Shown in pieces: positions 17,255-25,183 of a DNA stretch of 64,000 bases. Origin of the DNA: Duganella sp. (GTDB lineage Bacteria; Pseudomonadota; Gammaproteobacteria; Burkholderiales; Burkholderiaceae_D); assembly GCA_026225475.1 (NCBI GenBank), contig JAMFSU010000113.1, positions 62,001-126,000 of the forward strand, in the 5' to 3' direction. The notes under the pieces were generated by a model. The model saw nothing but the letters and a program-made list of their open reading frames with translations, did not search any database and was not told the DNA's origin. Position 1 is the stretch's first letter, and the number at the start of each line of letters is the position of its first letter. The position numbers and the translations under genes were made by a program.

Positions 17255-19138
17255 TCAGGCATACACAGCAATATGCGTTGCCATTTTTCCACGCGGCGAT
17301 GGAACGATCTTGTACTGGACAGGAGATCCTTTGGCAATATGATTACCCTTAATAATTTGGCTTTTTGAAAAGTAAATATTCTCTCCGGTTTGCGCAGTAA
17401 TGAAGCCAAATCCCTTTTCGTCATTCACGAATTTCACAATGCCTATTCCTGTTGAATTAGGCTGTTCGGTACTAGTGAAAAGTTTTTCTGGTGAAATTGC
17501 ATTTACAGGAGCGTTTGGATTTTCAGACAGAGCCCGATCCAGATTGCTTAGATTCTTTGCGTGAAGGACATCACGTTCTGAAGTCGGGGCCACAATCGTG
17601 CTTTGCATTCCTGCAAAATTAACTAGTCTCTGTGCAATACCTCTCGCGATACCATCTGCGGGTGCCATGGCCATGATGTAGCGTTGTCCCTGTTTGCCGA
17701 ATGCGACTGATACGATATCTGTGAGCCATACCCGCAGGGTGGCATCCTCAATGCGAGTCAATTTAGAGCGGGATCGCAATCGGCCGGTGAACTGATTTCC
17801 AACATCTAATTCAGAGGTTTGAAATGTGCCTGTGGTTTCGATCCAGACGACGCGTGAGGTGAAATACATCCTGGACCAGAGCAAATGACCTATGCGAAAG
17901 CTGCTTACCGCTGAGGAACCAAGTGCGAATATGCCCAGAAAAGAACGCGAAATCTCGAAACGAGACATATCGGCAAATTGAGGGGCCAATGTTCCTGCGA
18001 AGCAGACACTCGCGAGTGACAATAACATTCCCCAGATAGATAGCAATACCAAGTACTTGGCGTAAGGAACGCGTAAGGCATCCTTGATTCCCTGAAACGT
18101 CATCGTGGAAGTAGCCTGAGGTTGTGTCTCTTCCATAATGTGCCCCTGAAACGCCCCTCGTTCCGTGCCGGATACATCTGGCGGCAGATTGATATAGGCG
18201 CGGTTGGGAACATCACGTACCCAATTACTTTGAAAATCACGACCGATCTCCGCCCATAGTTGGCTTGGCGGACAGTTCATCGCAATCGTTGTTTGTTCAC
18301 ATGAAACGGCAGTCTGAGAAACATTGTCGAGTTGAGACAGCAGAGATTTTAAAAACAACAATGAGGACACGAGCGATGTTATCAACAAGATTGTTGGCGC
18401 TATCCATAGGGGAGTGATGTCCCAATGTGGCAAATAGCGAGGAACGATAACTGGGGCCAACATGGCAAAGACAATCATGCCAACCAAACTCCCAAACATG
18501 GCATTAGAATTGGGCGGGCTGTCGTGCTCCTTCTGTTTCAGAAAAGGCGTCGCTAAAGATAGACCGGTGAGTGGCAAATAGAGCCACGACACCAGTCCCT
18601 CGGACGATGAGCCTTGAAACATAAAATAGGAAATCGTCAAAGAAAAAAGAATCGCGACCATGCCAATTGCAGCGTGAAAATGACGAATTGCTGCGAACTG
18701 GATTGGTGGTGGGGCCACAATCAAGGGTTTGATCAGCGAATACAGCACCCCATTCAGCGGCCCTTGTGGTTCTGGAAATGGTATGGAGCGTTGTCTTAAT
18801 ATTTCCTGGATCGAGCTCGCTCTTGCACTTTTTCCTATCGCTGTGGGTAATAGTTCCTCTGCGAGGCCGACGGGAAGGTTTCTGCCGAAGAAAAATCTCA
18901 TGTGAGATAAGGCCCACACAACAAAGTGGAGAGCAATGCCAAAGATAGCCATCGCTAACCCTGTTGTTGCAAATCCCAGCTTGTCTTCTTGCGCCGTGAA
19001 ATAGCTGCGAGCCACATACAGCAACCAGCAGGCTCCCAGTAATAAAAATAGACTACTGATTAGCAGAAAAGTATTTTCAATCGTGTAAGGATTGTCGATT
19101 TCATGAGGGGTATCGCCGACGTTATATTCGTAGGACAT
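17255..19138 (-). CDS. Multi-pass membrane protein with C-terminal cold-shock domain
   Basis: The 627-residue protein has a hydrophobic N-terminal half with about six to eight membrane segments (for example residues about 25-45, 55-75, 150-170, 180-200, 215-235, 245-265). Two more lie around 355-400. A soluble region follows, and then a cold-shock/OB domain from residue about 563 to the end: GIVKFVNDEKGFGFI holds the RNP1 motif KGFGFI, but the RNP2 position reads IYFSKS instead of FVHFS. The fusion implies nucleic-acid binding at the membrane. It is the largest gene of the tRNA-Thr island and I do not recognise a named family. A small gene lies 70 bp upstream on the same strand. Confidence 0.8.
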   Translation of the reverse strand: MSYEYNVGDTPHEIDNPYTIENTFLLISSLFLLLGACWLLYVARSYFTAQEDKLGFATTGLAMAIFGIALHFVVWALSHMRFFFGRNLPVGLAEELLPTAIGKSARASSIQEILRQRSIPFPEPQGPLNGVLYSLIKPLIVAPPPIQFAAIRHFHAAIGMVAILFSLTISYFMFQGSSSEGLVSWLYLPLTGLSLATPFLKQKEHDSPPNSNAMFGSLVGMIVFAMLAPVIVPRYLPHWDITPLWIAPTILLITSLVSSLLFLKSLLSQLDNVSQTAVSCEQTTIAMNCPPSQLWAEIGRDFQSNWVRDVPNRAYINLPPDVSGTERGAFQGHIMEETQPQATSTMTFQGIKDALRVPYAKYLVLLSIWGMLLSLASVCFAGTLAPQFADMSRFEISRSFLGIFALGSSAVSSFRIGHLLWSRMYFTSRVVWIETTGTFQTSELDVGNQFTGRLRSRSKLTRIEDATLRVWLTDIVSVAFGKQGQRYIMAMAPADGIARGIAQRLVNFAGMQSTIVAPTSERDVLHAKNLSNLDRALSENPNAPVNAISPEKLFTSTEQPNSTGIGIVKFVNDEKGFGFITAQTGENIYFSKSQIIKGNHIAKGSPVQYKIVPSPRGKMATHIAVYA

Positions 19139-19208
19139 ATTTTGTTTGTGTTGTTAGAGGCGAACCTAGTAAAACATGAGACTTTAGTGACGCAACTAAA
19201 TGCCGTAG

Positions 19209-19598
19209 TCACCAATCAATTTTTTTTGCATCATTCACATCCCATACAAAGCGCGGCGGATCGGGAATACCATCTCGAATATTCTGAAGTAAACCCGACT
19301 GGCGAGTGGATGGTTCTTGAATTTGAGGGGCGATTGCCGAGGTTATGGTTGGTTTTTTCGGTATGAGAGCTTTCTCTTTTCTTTGTTTCGCTCTGCTCAA
19401 CATGACCGAATATGATTTTTGAGTAAGGGCAAAGCCCTGAGCATTGAGCACCTCAAGGATGGCTTGATGTTTAATGCCGTTCTTACGCGCTTTTTCAATA
19501 GAGGGGAGAAGTTGGATAAAACGGTGCATCTTCGAGGTCTTGTCCTGGTTATCCCCCAGTTGATCGAGTGCGGTTCTTGCTTTGTTAAGGTCAATCAT
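19209..19598 (-). CDS. Small charged protein of unknown function (plasmid/ICE type)
   Basis: A 129-residue basic protein. Its first part is helical, with IEKARKNGIKHQAILEVLNAQGF followed by LTQKSYSVMLSRAKQRK. This pattern (a helix, 'AILEVLNAxG', then 'YxxxLxRxKxR') recurs in small accessory proteins of plasmids and integrative elements and resembles a short DNA-binding fold. The second half is proline-rich and low in structure. It lies 70 bp upstream of the membrane/cold-shock gene in the same direction and may share its promoter. Function is not known. Confidence 0.6.
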   Translation of the reverse strand: MIDLNKARTALDQLGDNQDKTSKMHRFIQLLPSIEKARKNGIKHQAILEVLNAQGFALTQKSYSVMLSRAKQRKEKALIPKKPTITSAIAPQIQEPSTRQSGLLQNIRDGIPDPPRFVWDVNDAKKIDW

Positions 19599-20529
19599 TC
19601 TGGATGAGAAAAATGGAATTTAAATCTGAGCGCAGCGGGATCGTGTATCTAAAGTGTTAGCAAAATGTTTGGATCTCGATGTTCTCTGTGTGTCAGATGT
19701 TATTTTGATGTTCGAAGTTTGTCGAGAAAATCCACGAGCTTGGAGATGGGTAATCTCCATTTGTTTCTCTGGTGAGTAGATTTTTTATGTGGTTGCATTT
19801 GTCCGCATAAATCAGTTATATTAGATACGTCACTCTGTGGCATTTCAATTAAATCTCTCTACTGACCTATCTTGATATAGGCCAGTTTTCCCCAAAGCCG
19901 CATTGCGGCATTCATTTTAAACGACATGTAAGTCCGTACATTTTGATGTATTGGGTATTCGTCGTTTCAGAAAAACAAATCAAGAATACTGAGTGTCGAG
20001 GTGGGCCAGTTAGGGCGCGGCTCTTGCTACATTTTCGTAAGCAAAAACGATACTGAAAATATTTTTTCTGAGTCGCATCGACAGTCGACAGTCGACAGTC
20101 GACAGTCGAAAGTCGGACCCTCCTATCTCGATTTGAATGTCGGTTGTGCTGACATTCAATTTCCTTGAGAGCCATTGCGCTGCATCCGTTCTCGCGGCTT
20201 TGCTGATTCGACACTTTCAATGTGTCGTTCAGCGGAGAGCGGCGGCATATCTATGCATCTATCCAATGTTGGTGAAGGCATCACCGCGACCTGTCGCTGA
20301 CAGGGAATGCCTCGTCTGGTCGGCGTAACTGACCAGCGCTCGGTGGATGGAAATCGAGTAACCGGCGGCAGCGATGCGTCGGCGCGTACTGAAGCCAAGG
20401 ACTGTACGTGAAGCCAGCATTCTTAAGATTGGCTTCTTGAGCCCATCGCTGGACACCTGCGGGTTGATTTCTTTTGCAAGTGGGAAAGAGATCTATCTTT
20501 CATTGTTGTACCCCTGTTATGGAGTGTTA
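19599..20529. other. Gene-free stretch between divergent island genes
   Basis: About 930 bp between a minus-strand gene and the plus-strand recombinase. I see no convincing gene: short frames have poor composition. It holds the 7-bp tandem repeat at 20079-20113 and a GCCGCATTGCGGC hairpin near 19900. It may include an attachment or resolution site for the downstream recombinase, which is inference from position. Confidence 0.45.
20079..20113. repeat. Short tandem repeat, unit CGACAGT
   Basis: Four perfect consecutive copies of CGACAGT (20079-20106) are followed by a fifth copy with one change (CGAAAGT). Each junction forms the palindrome GTCGAC-like core. The 7-bp unit is not a multiple of three and lies in noncoding DNA. 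Confidence 0.9.
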
Positions 20530-21771
20530 ATGTCTCATTCAGATTGTGTCGCCAAACTTAAAGCGCTACTTGCGTTATGCGCAGGCAAGCGGGCCAATGG
20601 AGAAATTGCTGCGAATTTGACGACGAGCAGCTACGGTTCAGTATTGAAAAAGAGTTTTAAACAATTGCATCTCCTCGGCTATAAGTTGGATGATCCGCAA
20701 AATTTGAAACTCAAGCACATAGAAGTGCTTTGTCGGCATTGGCTGAAAACAGGAAAAAAGGTCTCGACGATTCAAACAGAATTGTCGATTCTGAGAAACT
20801 TTTGTACGTGGATAGGGAAATCAGGAATGATCAAGTCTCTTGTCGAGATCGTTCCTGACGTTGATCCCGCAACGTTGAAAAATGTGAAACTTGCTAAAGA
20901 AAGCAAGAGTTGGACCGAAAATGGCATTGATGTTGCCGCGAAAATTCAGGAGGCAGATGAACTGGATTGGCGATTTGGCCTGATGCTACGAATGTCCCTC
21001 GCATTTGGATTGCGCCGTATTGAGGTGCTCCAGTTGCAGCCAATATCGGCAGACCTGGGCGATATGCTGGCGCTGCACAAGACCAAGAATGGTCGTCCCC
21101 GGATGATCCCGATCGATACCCCTGAGCAGCGATCAGTATTGGACTTCGTTAAATCAAAAATGAAAAGTAAAAATGCTCTCTTAGGATGGGAGGTGACCAC
21201 AAGCGGGGAGCGTGCCACCTTGAAATATTCGGTGGGTCGATACAACCGCTTGATGGCGAGAATGGGTGTGACTAGGGATGTCGTTGGTACGACTGGGCAT
21301 GGACTGAGGGCACAGTTTGCCGAAAATGCTGCATTGATTGCGAGTTTGATTCCACCTACCTTGGGAGGAACGGGCGGTCAATTGGAGCGCGAAGAATTGA
21401 ATATGAAACGTGCCCGAGTCAGCGAACAGCTAGGCCATAGTCGCATTTCGATTACCGGAGCCTATTATGGTAGCTTCGGCCGGGAAGGCAGCGCGGATGA
21501 CGCTGAGCGTGCGAAACGTAACATCGAATCCTCGCTTCAGAAACTCTCTTCATTGCTATTCGTTCCTGTGTCATCTCATCGGCAAGCTGATTGTATCCGG
21601 CTCATTGACGAGTTGGCGTACGTGGGAATTGAAATCACGGTTCGTCAAGTTCATTTGTTGTGGTGCACGCATAGCCAGCGGCATGCGCAGGAATGGATTG
21701 AGTTGATGGGACGAAATGTCGCCGCATTGGAGGCGGCGGCATTGGCCTTATCAAAACAAGGCAATGCGTAA
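20530..21771 (+). CDS. Tyrosine recombinase of the ICE-associated 'integrase domain' type
   Basis: A 413-residue second tyrosine recombinase, unlike the one at 15226. Catalytic elements are the first arginine in LAFGLRRIEVLQL, HGLRAQFAENAA (HxxR box), QLGHSRISITGAYYG (LGH and the nucleophile tyrosine). The N-terminal part (about 1-120) resembles the phage-integrase N-terminal/Integrase_1 pair common on integrative elements. The catalytic core is followed by an extra C-terminal 90-residue region with a small wing-like motif (LIDELAYVGIEITVRQVHLLW). I chose ATG 20530, preceded by GGAG at 20521-20524, over an upstream in-frame start at 20374 that adds 52 unrelated residues. Confidence 0.85.
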   Translation: MSHSDCVAKLKALLALCAGKRANGEIAANLTTSSYGSVLKKSFKQLHLLGYKLDDPQNLKLKHIEVLCRHWLKTGKKVSTIQTELSILRNFCTWIGKSGMIKSLVEIVPDVDPATLKNVKLAKESKSWTENGIDVAAKIQEADELDWRFGLMLRMSLAFGLRRIEVLQLQPISADLGDMLALHKTKNGRPRMIPIDTPEQRSVLDFVKSKMKSKNALLGWEVTTSGERATLKYSVGRYNRLMARMGVTRDVVGTTGHGLRAQFAENAALIASLIPPTLGGTGGQLEREELNMKRARVSEQLGHSRISITGAYYGSFGREGSADDAERAKRNIESSLQKLSSLLFVPVSSHRQADCIRLIDELAYVGIEITVRQVHLLWCTHSQRHAQEWIELMGRNVAALEAAALALSKQGNA

Positions 21772-21783
21772 AATCCTTGGAAT

Positions 21784-21815
21784 ATGCTTCTAGCCGTTAA
21801 TGTGGCTAGAAGCAT
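21784..21815 (+). terminator. Perfect hairpin after the second recombinase
   Basis: ATGCTTCTAGCC and GGCTAGAAGCAT form a perfect 12-bp stem around an 8-nt loop, 12 bp after the recombinase stop. There is no T tract, so it may be a rho-aided or RNA-stabilising structure rather than a canonical terminator. Confidence 0.5.
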
Positions 21816-21969
21816 TGCGGACATAGAAATTCTCGTCCCCAGAATGCACACGATTGAAGTGGCCTTGTTATAGAAGTTGCTCTCGCCAGGTACTGATGAG
21901 GAAAATTTTTTAGATCAATTGCCAGACGAGGCTACGATGGTTTGATGTTTCAATTTTTGAGCACAATCA

Positions 21970-22284
21970 TTATTTGTATTTATCTGCGGCTTCGCGCATC
22001 TGTCTTTGACGTTCCGCATAGTTATGGCTGGAACGAGCCTGTGAGGCATTCCGACAATTAATCCCGTCCGCCGTATCCATCCATGCTAAACGCTGAGTTG
22101 GAGACATCACACTTAATTCTTTCTGCTCTTGATCATGGCACTTTGCAATGACCGAATCTGCTTCGCTAAGATGCTCTCCGTAATATTCTAATGATTTAGC
22201 GCTCCCCATGACATTTTTCTCGCATGCGGCAAGGTTGAATAGGACTGTAATTACCAATATCTGAATTTTTCTTCTAGAGTGCAT
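21970..22284 (-). CDS. EexN-like entry-exclusion lipoprotein
   Basis: A 104-residue lipoprotein precursor: basic start, hydrophobic stretch and lipobox LAAC at about residues 18-21, giving a membrane-anchored mature protein. The SLEYYGEHLSEADSVIAKCHDQ region followed by DGINCRNASQAR matches the pattern of EexN proteins (YY.EH...A....C......C.NA..A). In conjugative systems these block uptake of a second copy of the same element. I prefer ATG 22284; a TTG at 22311 gives nine more residues. No mating-pore gene lies nearby, so it appears orphaned in this window. Confidence 0.7.
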   Translation of the reverse strand: MHSRRKIQILVITVLFNLAACEKNVMGSAKSLEYYGEHLSEADSVIAKCHDQEQKELSVMSPTQRLAWMDTADGINCRNASQARSSHNYAERQRQMREAADKYK

Positions 22285-22431
22285 TTCTATTTTCCATGTT
22301 TGTTTGATCAATAAAAGGAGAGCTGCAAACGATTTGGTCTTGTTCAGTCCTCATGCCATTTTTCAATTCCGATATGACCAGTATTTTTAATGACTTCTAT
22401 AGTGCGAATACATATTTGATTATAAACGCGA

Positions 22432-22453
22432 AATTCTGTCTTTTGACAGAATT
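22432..22453. promoter_or_regulatory. Perfect palindrome upstream of the XRE regulator
   Basis: AATTCTGTC-TTTT-GACAGAATT: 9-bp perfect arms with a 4-bp spacer, ending 11 bp before the GTG start of the XRE gene. Position and symmetry suggest an operator for autoregulation. Confidence 0.6.
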
Positions 22454-22464
22454 AAAGGCGTACA

Positions 22465-22746
22465 GTGGATCTGAAATACCGGAAGGCGCTAGGGAAGGCT
22501 ATACGACGTTTAAGAGTCGAAGCTGAGATAACGCAGGAGGGCCTTGGCTTTGAAGCCGGCCTAGAGCGTAGTTATGTCAGTTCGGTTGAGCTGGCAACGA
22601 AAGACCCGTCTTTCACCACTCTTCAAAAAATCGCCTTGGGATTAAATTGCTCTTTGTCTGAACTTTTTCGCGTCTATGAAGAAGAGCTGCAATCGGGGAA
22701 AAAAGAGGCGCCTCGCCGACGTGGTCGTCCAACGACGAAATCCTAA
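22465..22746 (+). CDS. XRE-family helix-turn-helix regulator
   Basis: A 93-residue protein with a single Cro/C1-type HTH: LGKAIRRLRVEAEITQEGLGFEAGLERSYVSSVELATKDPSFTTLQKIALGLNCSLSELF covers the five helices (residues about 7-70). A basic tail ends RRRGRPTTKS. The start is GTG 22465. It is likely a dimeric autorepressor, given the perfect palindrome that ends 11 bp upstream. Such regulators control integrase, toxin-antitoxin or restriction genes; the target here is unknown, and the next genes are two small unknowns on the same strand. Confidence 0.85.
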   Translation: MDLKYRKALGKAIRRLRVEAEITQEGLGFEAGLERSYVSSVELATKDPSFTTLQKIALGLNCSLSELFRVYEEELQSGKKEAPRRRGRPTTKS

Positions 22747-22893
22747 AGGCCACGTTTGCAACGTTATCTGTCGTTTTCCTGACTTGGTTGATCGTATGGA
22801 GTAGTGTCGAAAGTTGCGCGAGCATTTTCAGTTGATAGGATGTCTTTAACCTCGAAAGAGCAGGAGCATTTACATTAACCGAAAGGCTATCTT

Positions 22894-23223
22894 ATGTTTA
22901 CAAAGAAACGCAGCGGCAGGGACGTCTATTTATCTTCCATGGACGTGCGATTCGAAAGGTCCTTCCTAGCCAAGCCGGGAAATCTAAAGACAATGTGGTG
23001 GCGGTTGAACAATCTTGTGCAGCGGTTGAGCCACCCCTATTCAACGCTGGAGGAGCGTATGTATCGCTTTCACTCTCGTCACCATCGTTGGACGCTATCT
23101 AAACTCGACGGGTTTACAGATACGCGAAAAGCGAAATACACCGTTCTACTAGATGATGCAAAATCCGCTTTTGGATCTACGTATTTAAGCTCAGGAAAAC
23201 AGCGTACTTTGGGAGACATCTGA
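22894..23223 (+). CDS. Hypothetical basic protein
   Basis: A 109-residue, strongly basic and aromatic-rich protein (clusters such as MWWRLNNLVQRL and HSRHHRWTLSKL). No membrane segment, signal peptide or known motif is seen. Its stop codon overlaps the start of the next gene by one base (TGATG), which suggests they are translated together. Codon use is plain and I do not recognise a family. An internal start at 22936 (MDVRFERSF) is an alternative. Confidence 0.45.
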   Translation: MFTKKRSGRDVYLSSMDVRFERSFLAKPGNLKTMWWRLNNLVQRLSHPYSTLEERMYRFHSRHHRWTLSKLDGFTDTRKAKYTVLLDDAKSAFGSTYLSSGKQRTLGDI

Positions 23224-23468
23224 TGATGAGGAAAGATCATATTGTCCCCATTCTTGGAGCTATTTTCAGCGCCTTTATGTGCCTGCTTATCATTCATTTC
23301 TGGGGGGCCGCATGGTATGCAAGTTATATGGATATGTCATTTGTAATGGCATATGCGGCGCTGGCTGTAGTGGCTGTTCTTTTTCATCTGTGGAGGATAG
23401 TTATGATTCTCCGTGATAAAGATATTGTCACGACGGTTATTGATAAATTTCAAAATGGTCGAGAATAA
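23223..23468 (+). CDS. Small two-helix membrane protein
   Basis: An 81-residue protein with two hydrophobic segments (ILGAIFSAFMCLLIIHFWGA and MAYAALAVVAVLFHLWRIVM) and a short charged C-terminal tail. Two adjacent ATG codons are present, and the first overlaps the upstream stop codon. The pair with the basic protein upstream looks like a two-gene unit. No family is recognised; small membrane proteins of this kind occur in element-borne accessory operons, so the role stays open. Confidence 0.5.
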   Translation: MMRKDHIVPILGAIFSAFMCLLIIHFWGAAWYASYMDMSFVMAYAALAVVAVLFHLWRIVMILRDKDIVTTVIDKFQNGRE

Positions 23469-23775
23469 TCCGGTGTGCCGGATCGAGAGCGGATGTCGTG
23501 CTCCTAGTTCGCACCGCTCATAAGGTACTCGTTCAGCACATCTCCATTTTAGAGACAAAACAGTCCATCGCCAAAAAATCGCGCTCCTGGCGCTGGGAGC
23601 CGTGGTCACGCCTCATGGCCATCCAGCCGCTGGCATTGACGCTGGCCCAGCGGTTCCTCTTCTGGTGACCAATCATGGCGGTCAATACCCTCAACGCAAT
23701 CTGGGAGAGGGGGGGCCTTGGACATGGATGACCAGGTCAAAGATCGTATCACCATTTCTTTGCGCGCTCGATTGA
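23469..23775. other. Unassigned stretch
   Basis: About 300 bp between the small membrane gene and an esterase fragment. Several short frames exist on both strands, including a run of seven G at about 23709-23715. None has a recognisable motif or good start. It is probably decayed coding DNA. Confidence 0.3.
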
Positions 23776-24171
23776 CTATTTCGGGCTCAGATTACGCATT
23801 ATTTCTCGATGGAAATTTCCATTGTTCCTATGGGCCATCCAAAGAATAAATATCGACAGGCCAACGAACGGCGTCATATCCGCCGTCGGGGATGGGCATG
23901 CACCAGGCTCGATAGCGACTATTCCTGCGACGCTTTGGGAGTTCATGGCAGCAACTTGAAACGAGTAAATTCCCGACTGCGAATGGCTGATAAAGACAGC
24001 GCCCATTAATTTTCTCGTCAGCACAGACAGTGCTGACACCGTAGGATTCGGCGTGGGCAACGTGTTAAACCAGTCTGGCACAAGTTGTTTCCAGAATTCC
24101 TCCTATGCCCCCAGGGGGAAATTCATATTGGAAAATGTATTGGGGTATACCGGCCCAAATCTGAATAACTC
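23776..24171 (-). pseudogene. Alpha/beta-hydrolase (esterase) fragment
   Basis: Read in one minus-strand frame, this segment gives FRFGPVYPNTF, an in-frame stop at 24103-24105, then EFWKQLVPDWFNTLPTPNPTV, the nucleophile elbow SHSQSG (with the catalytic serine), and GIVAIEPGACP. This is the pattern of a family of secreted alpha/beta-hydrolases. It lacks its N terminus and the C-terminal Asp/His part: after GLSIFILW the sequence departs from the family. At least one stop plus truncation at both ends shows it is dead. An IS3-family remnant abuts its 5' side. Confidence 0.6.
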
Positions 24172-24197
24172 CTATGCGCTTCCCCGGGCAGTGATGA

Positions 24198-24347
24198 AAA
24201 CCTGCGGTAGGGTATGCCGACCGCGAAACCACGACGCTTGGCTTGGCCGAATACATTGATGATTTCTACAGTAAGGTACGAAGACACAGTTATCTTGGCG
24301 GTGTCAGTCCGAACGAATTTGAAACCGTACATCGCAAGCGAAAATGA
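24198..24347 (+). pseudogene. IS3-family transposase (OrfB) C-terminal remnant
   Basis: The plus frame ending at the TGA 24345-24347 reads ...ADRETTTLGLAEYIDDFYSK, then VRRHSYLGGVSPNEFE, the standard C terminus of IS3-group OrfB transposases. Only about 50 residues remain and no inverted repeats are seen. It marks the right side of the decayed part of the tRNA-Thr island. Confidence 0.75.
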
Positions 24348-24465
24348 GGCGTCTACTAAATCCTGCTAACTCCACGCTGCCTTCGCCATGTGCTGGAAGG
24401 TGGATCAATTGAATATGGTCAATTCCGCGAGCAAATCAACAGAGCATGATGTAATGTCTGGTGAC

Positions 24466-24496
24466 ATCCGGTTTGGGTGCCCAGCTCAGACCGGAT
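24466..24496 (-). terminator. Possible terminator of the kinase/regulator pair
   Basis: ATCCGGTTTG and CAGACCGGAT form a stem of ten pairs with one mismatch-type pair around an 11-nt loop, about 45 bp after the response-regulator stop. There is no clear T tract on the minus strand. Confidence 0.3.
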
Positions 24497-24541
24497 TGCA
24501 TGTCCAAAATTGACTGTCATCTGCATGCCGGCGCTACGAAC

Positions 24542-25183
24542 CTAGTCAAGACTAATTAAACGGTGCTGCAGTGAGAACCGGACGATGCCGCCGACATCCT
24601 TAAGGCCTAACTTTTTCATTAGTCGGCTGCGATATGTATCGACGGTCTTAGAGGACAAGTTGAGCTTCTTAGCTATCTGCGCGCTGCTATGGCCTTCGGC
24701 CACCAGTTGTAGGATTTCACGCTCGCGCTTGCTAAGACTATCGAGAGGTTTGATGTCCGAGCGCGTATGTAAATTTTCTGCGACAACCTCGACCACACCG
24801 GCACTGAGAAAGCGTCGGCCTGCATGGATCGTCCTCACCGCATGAATAATTTCTTGCGCCGCCGACTCCTTTAGCACATATCCATGAACTCCTGCTTCCA
24901 GCGCCTGAAAGACATGCGTCGCTGTGGAGTGCATCGATAGAATCAGGATATGAACCTGCGGCGAGCGCTCGATAATTTGCCTGGCCGCTTCAATGCCATT
25001 CATGTCGGGCATACTGATGTCAAGGATAGCTACGGCTGGATTGAGTTGACGGATCTGCGTCACAGCTTCGCGGCCGTTGGCGGCGCTGCCCAGTACGTTG
25101 ATCTCGGGGTCAGTTTTGAGCAGGCTGGTCAAACCTTCGCGGATGATAGCATGATCATCGACTAAAAACACACTGATACTCAT
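24542..25183 (-). CDS. NarL/FixJ-type response regulator
   Basis: A 213-residue two-domain regulator. The receiver domain has the acidic pair D9-D10, the phosphorylated D55 in AILDISMPDMNG, and a conserved lysine in VLKES. The LuxR-type HTH (about 148-205: LSKREREILQLVAEGHSSAQ, then IAKKLNLSSKTVDTYRSRLM) gives DNA binding. It overlaps the kinase gene by four bases (ATGA), so the two form a classic kinase-regulator pair, and the NarL type matches the HisKA_3 kinase. Its targets are unknown. Confidence 0.93.
   Translation of the reverse strand: MSISVFLVDDHAIIREGLTSLLKTDPEINVLGSAANGREAVTQIRQLNPAVAILDISMPDMNGIEAARQIIERSPQVHILILSMHSTATHVFQALEAGVHGYVLKESAAQEIIHAVRTIHAGRRFLSAGVVEVVAENLHTRSDIKPLDSLSKREREILQLVAEGHSSAQIAKKLNLSSKTVDTYRSRLMKKLGLKDVGGIVRFSLQHRLISLD

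Noticed and set aside
20156..20398. Small proline-rich minus-strand frame between island genes
   Set aside because: No ribosome-binding site, no family motif and composition unlike the neighbouring genes.
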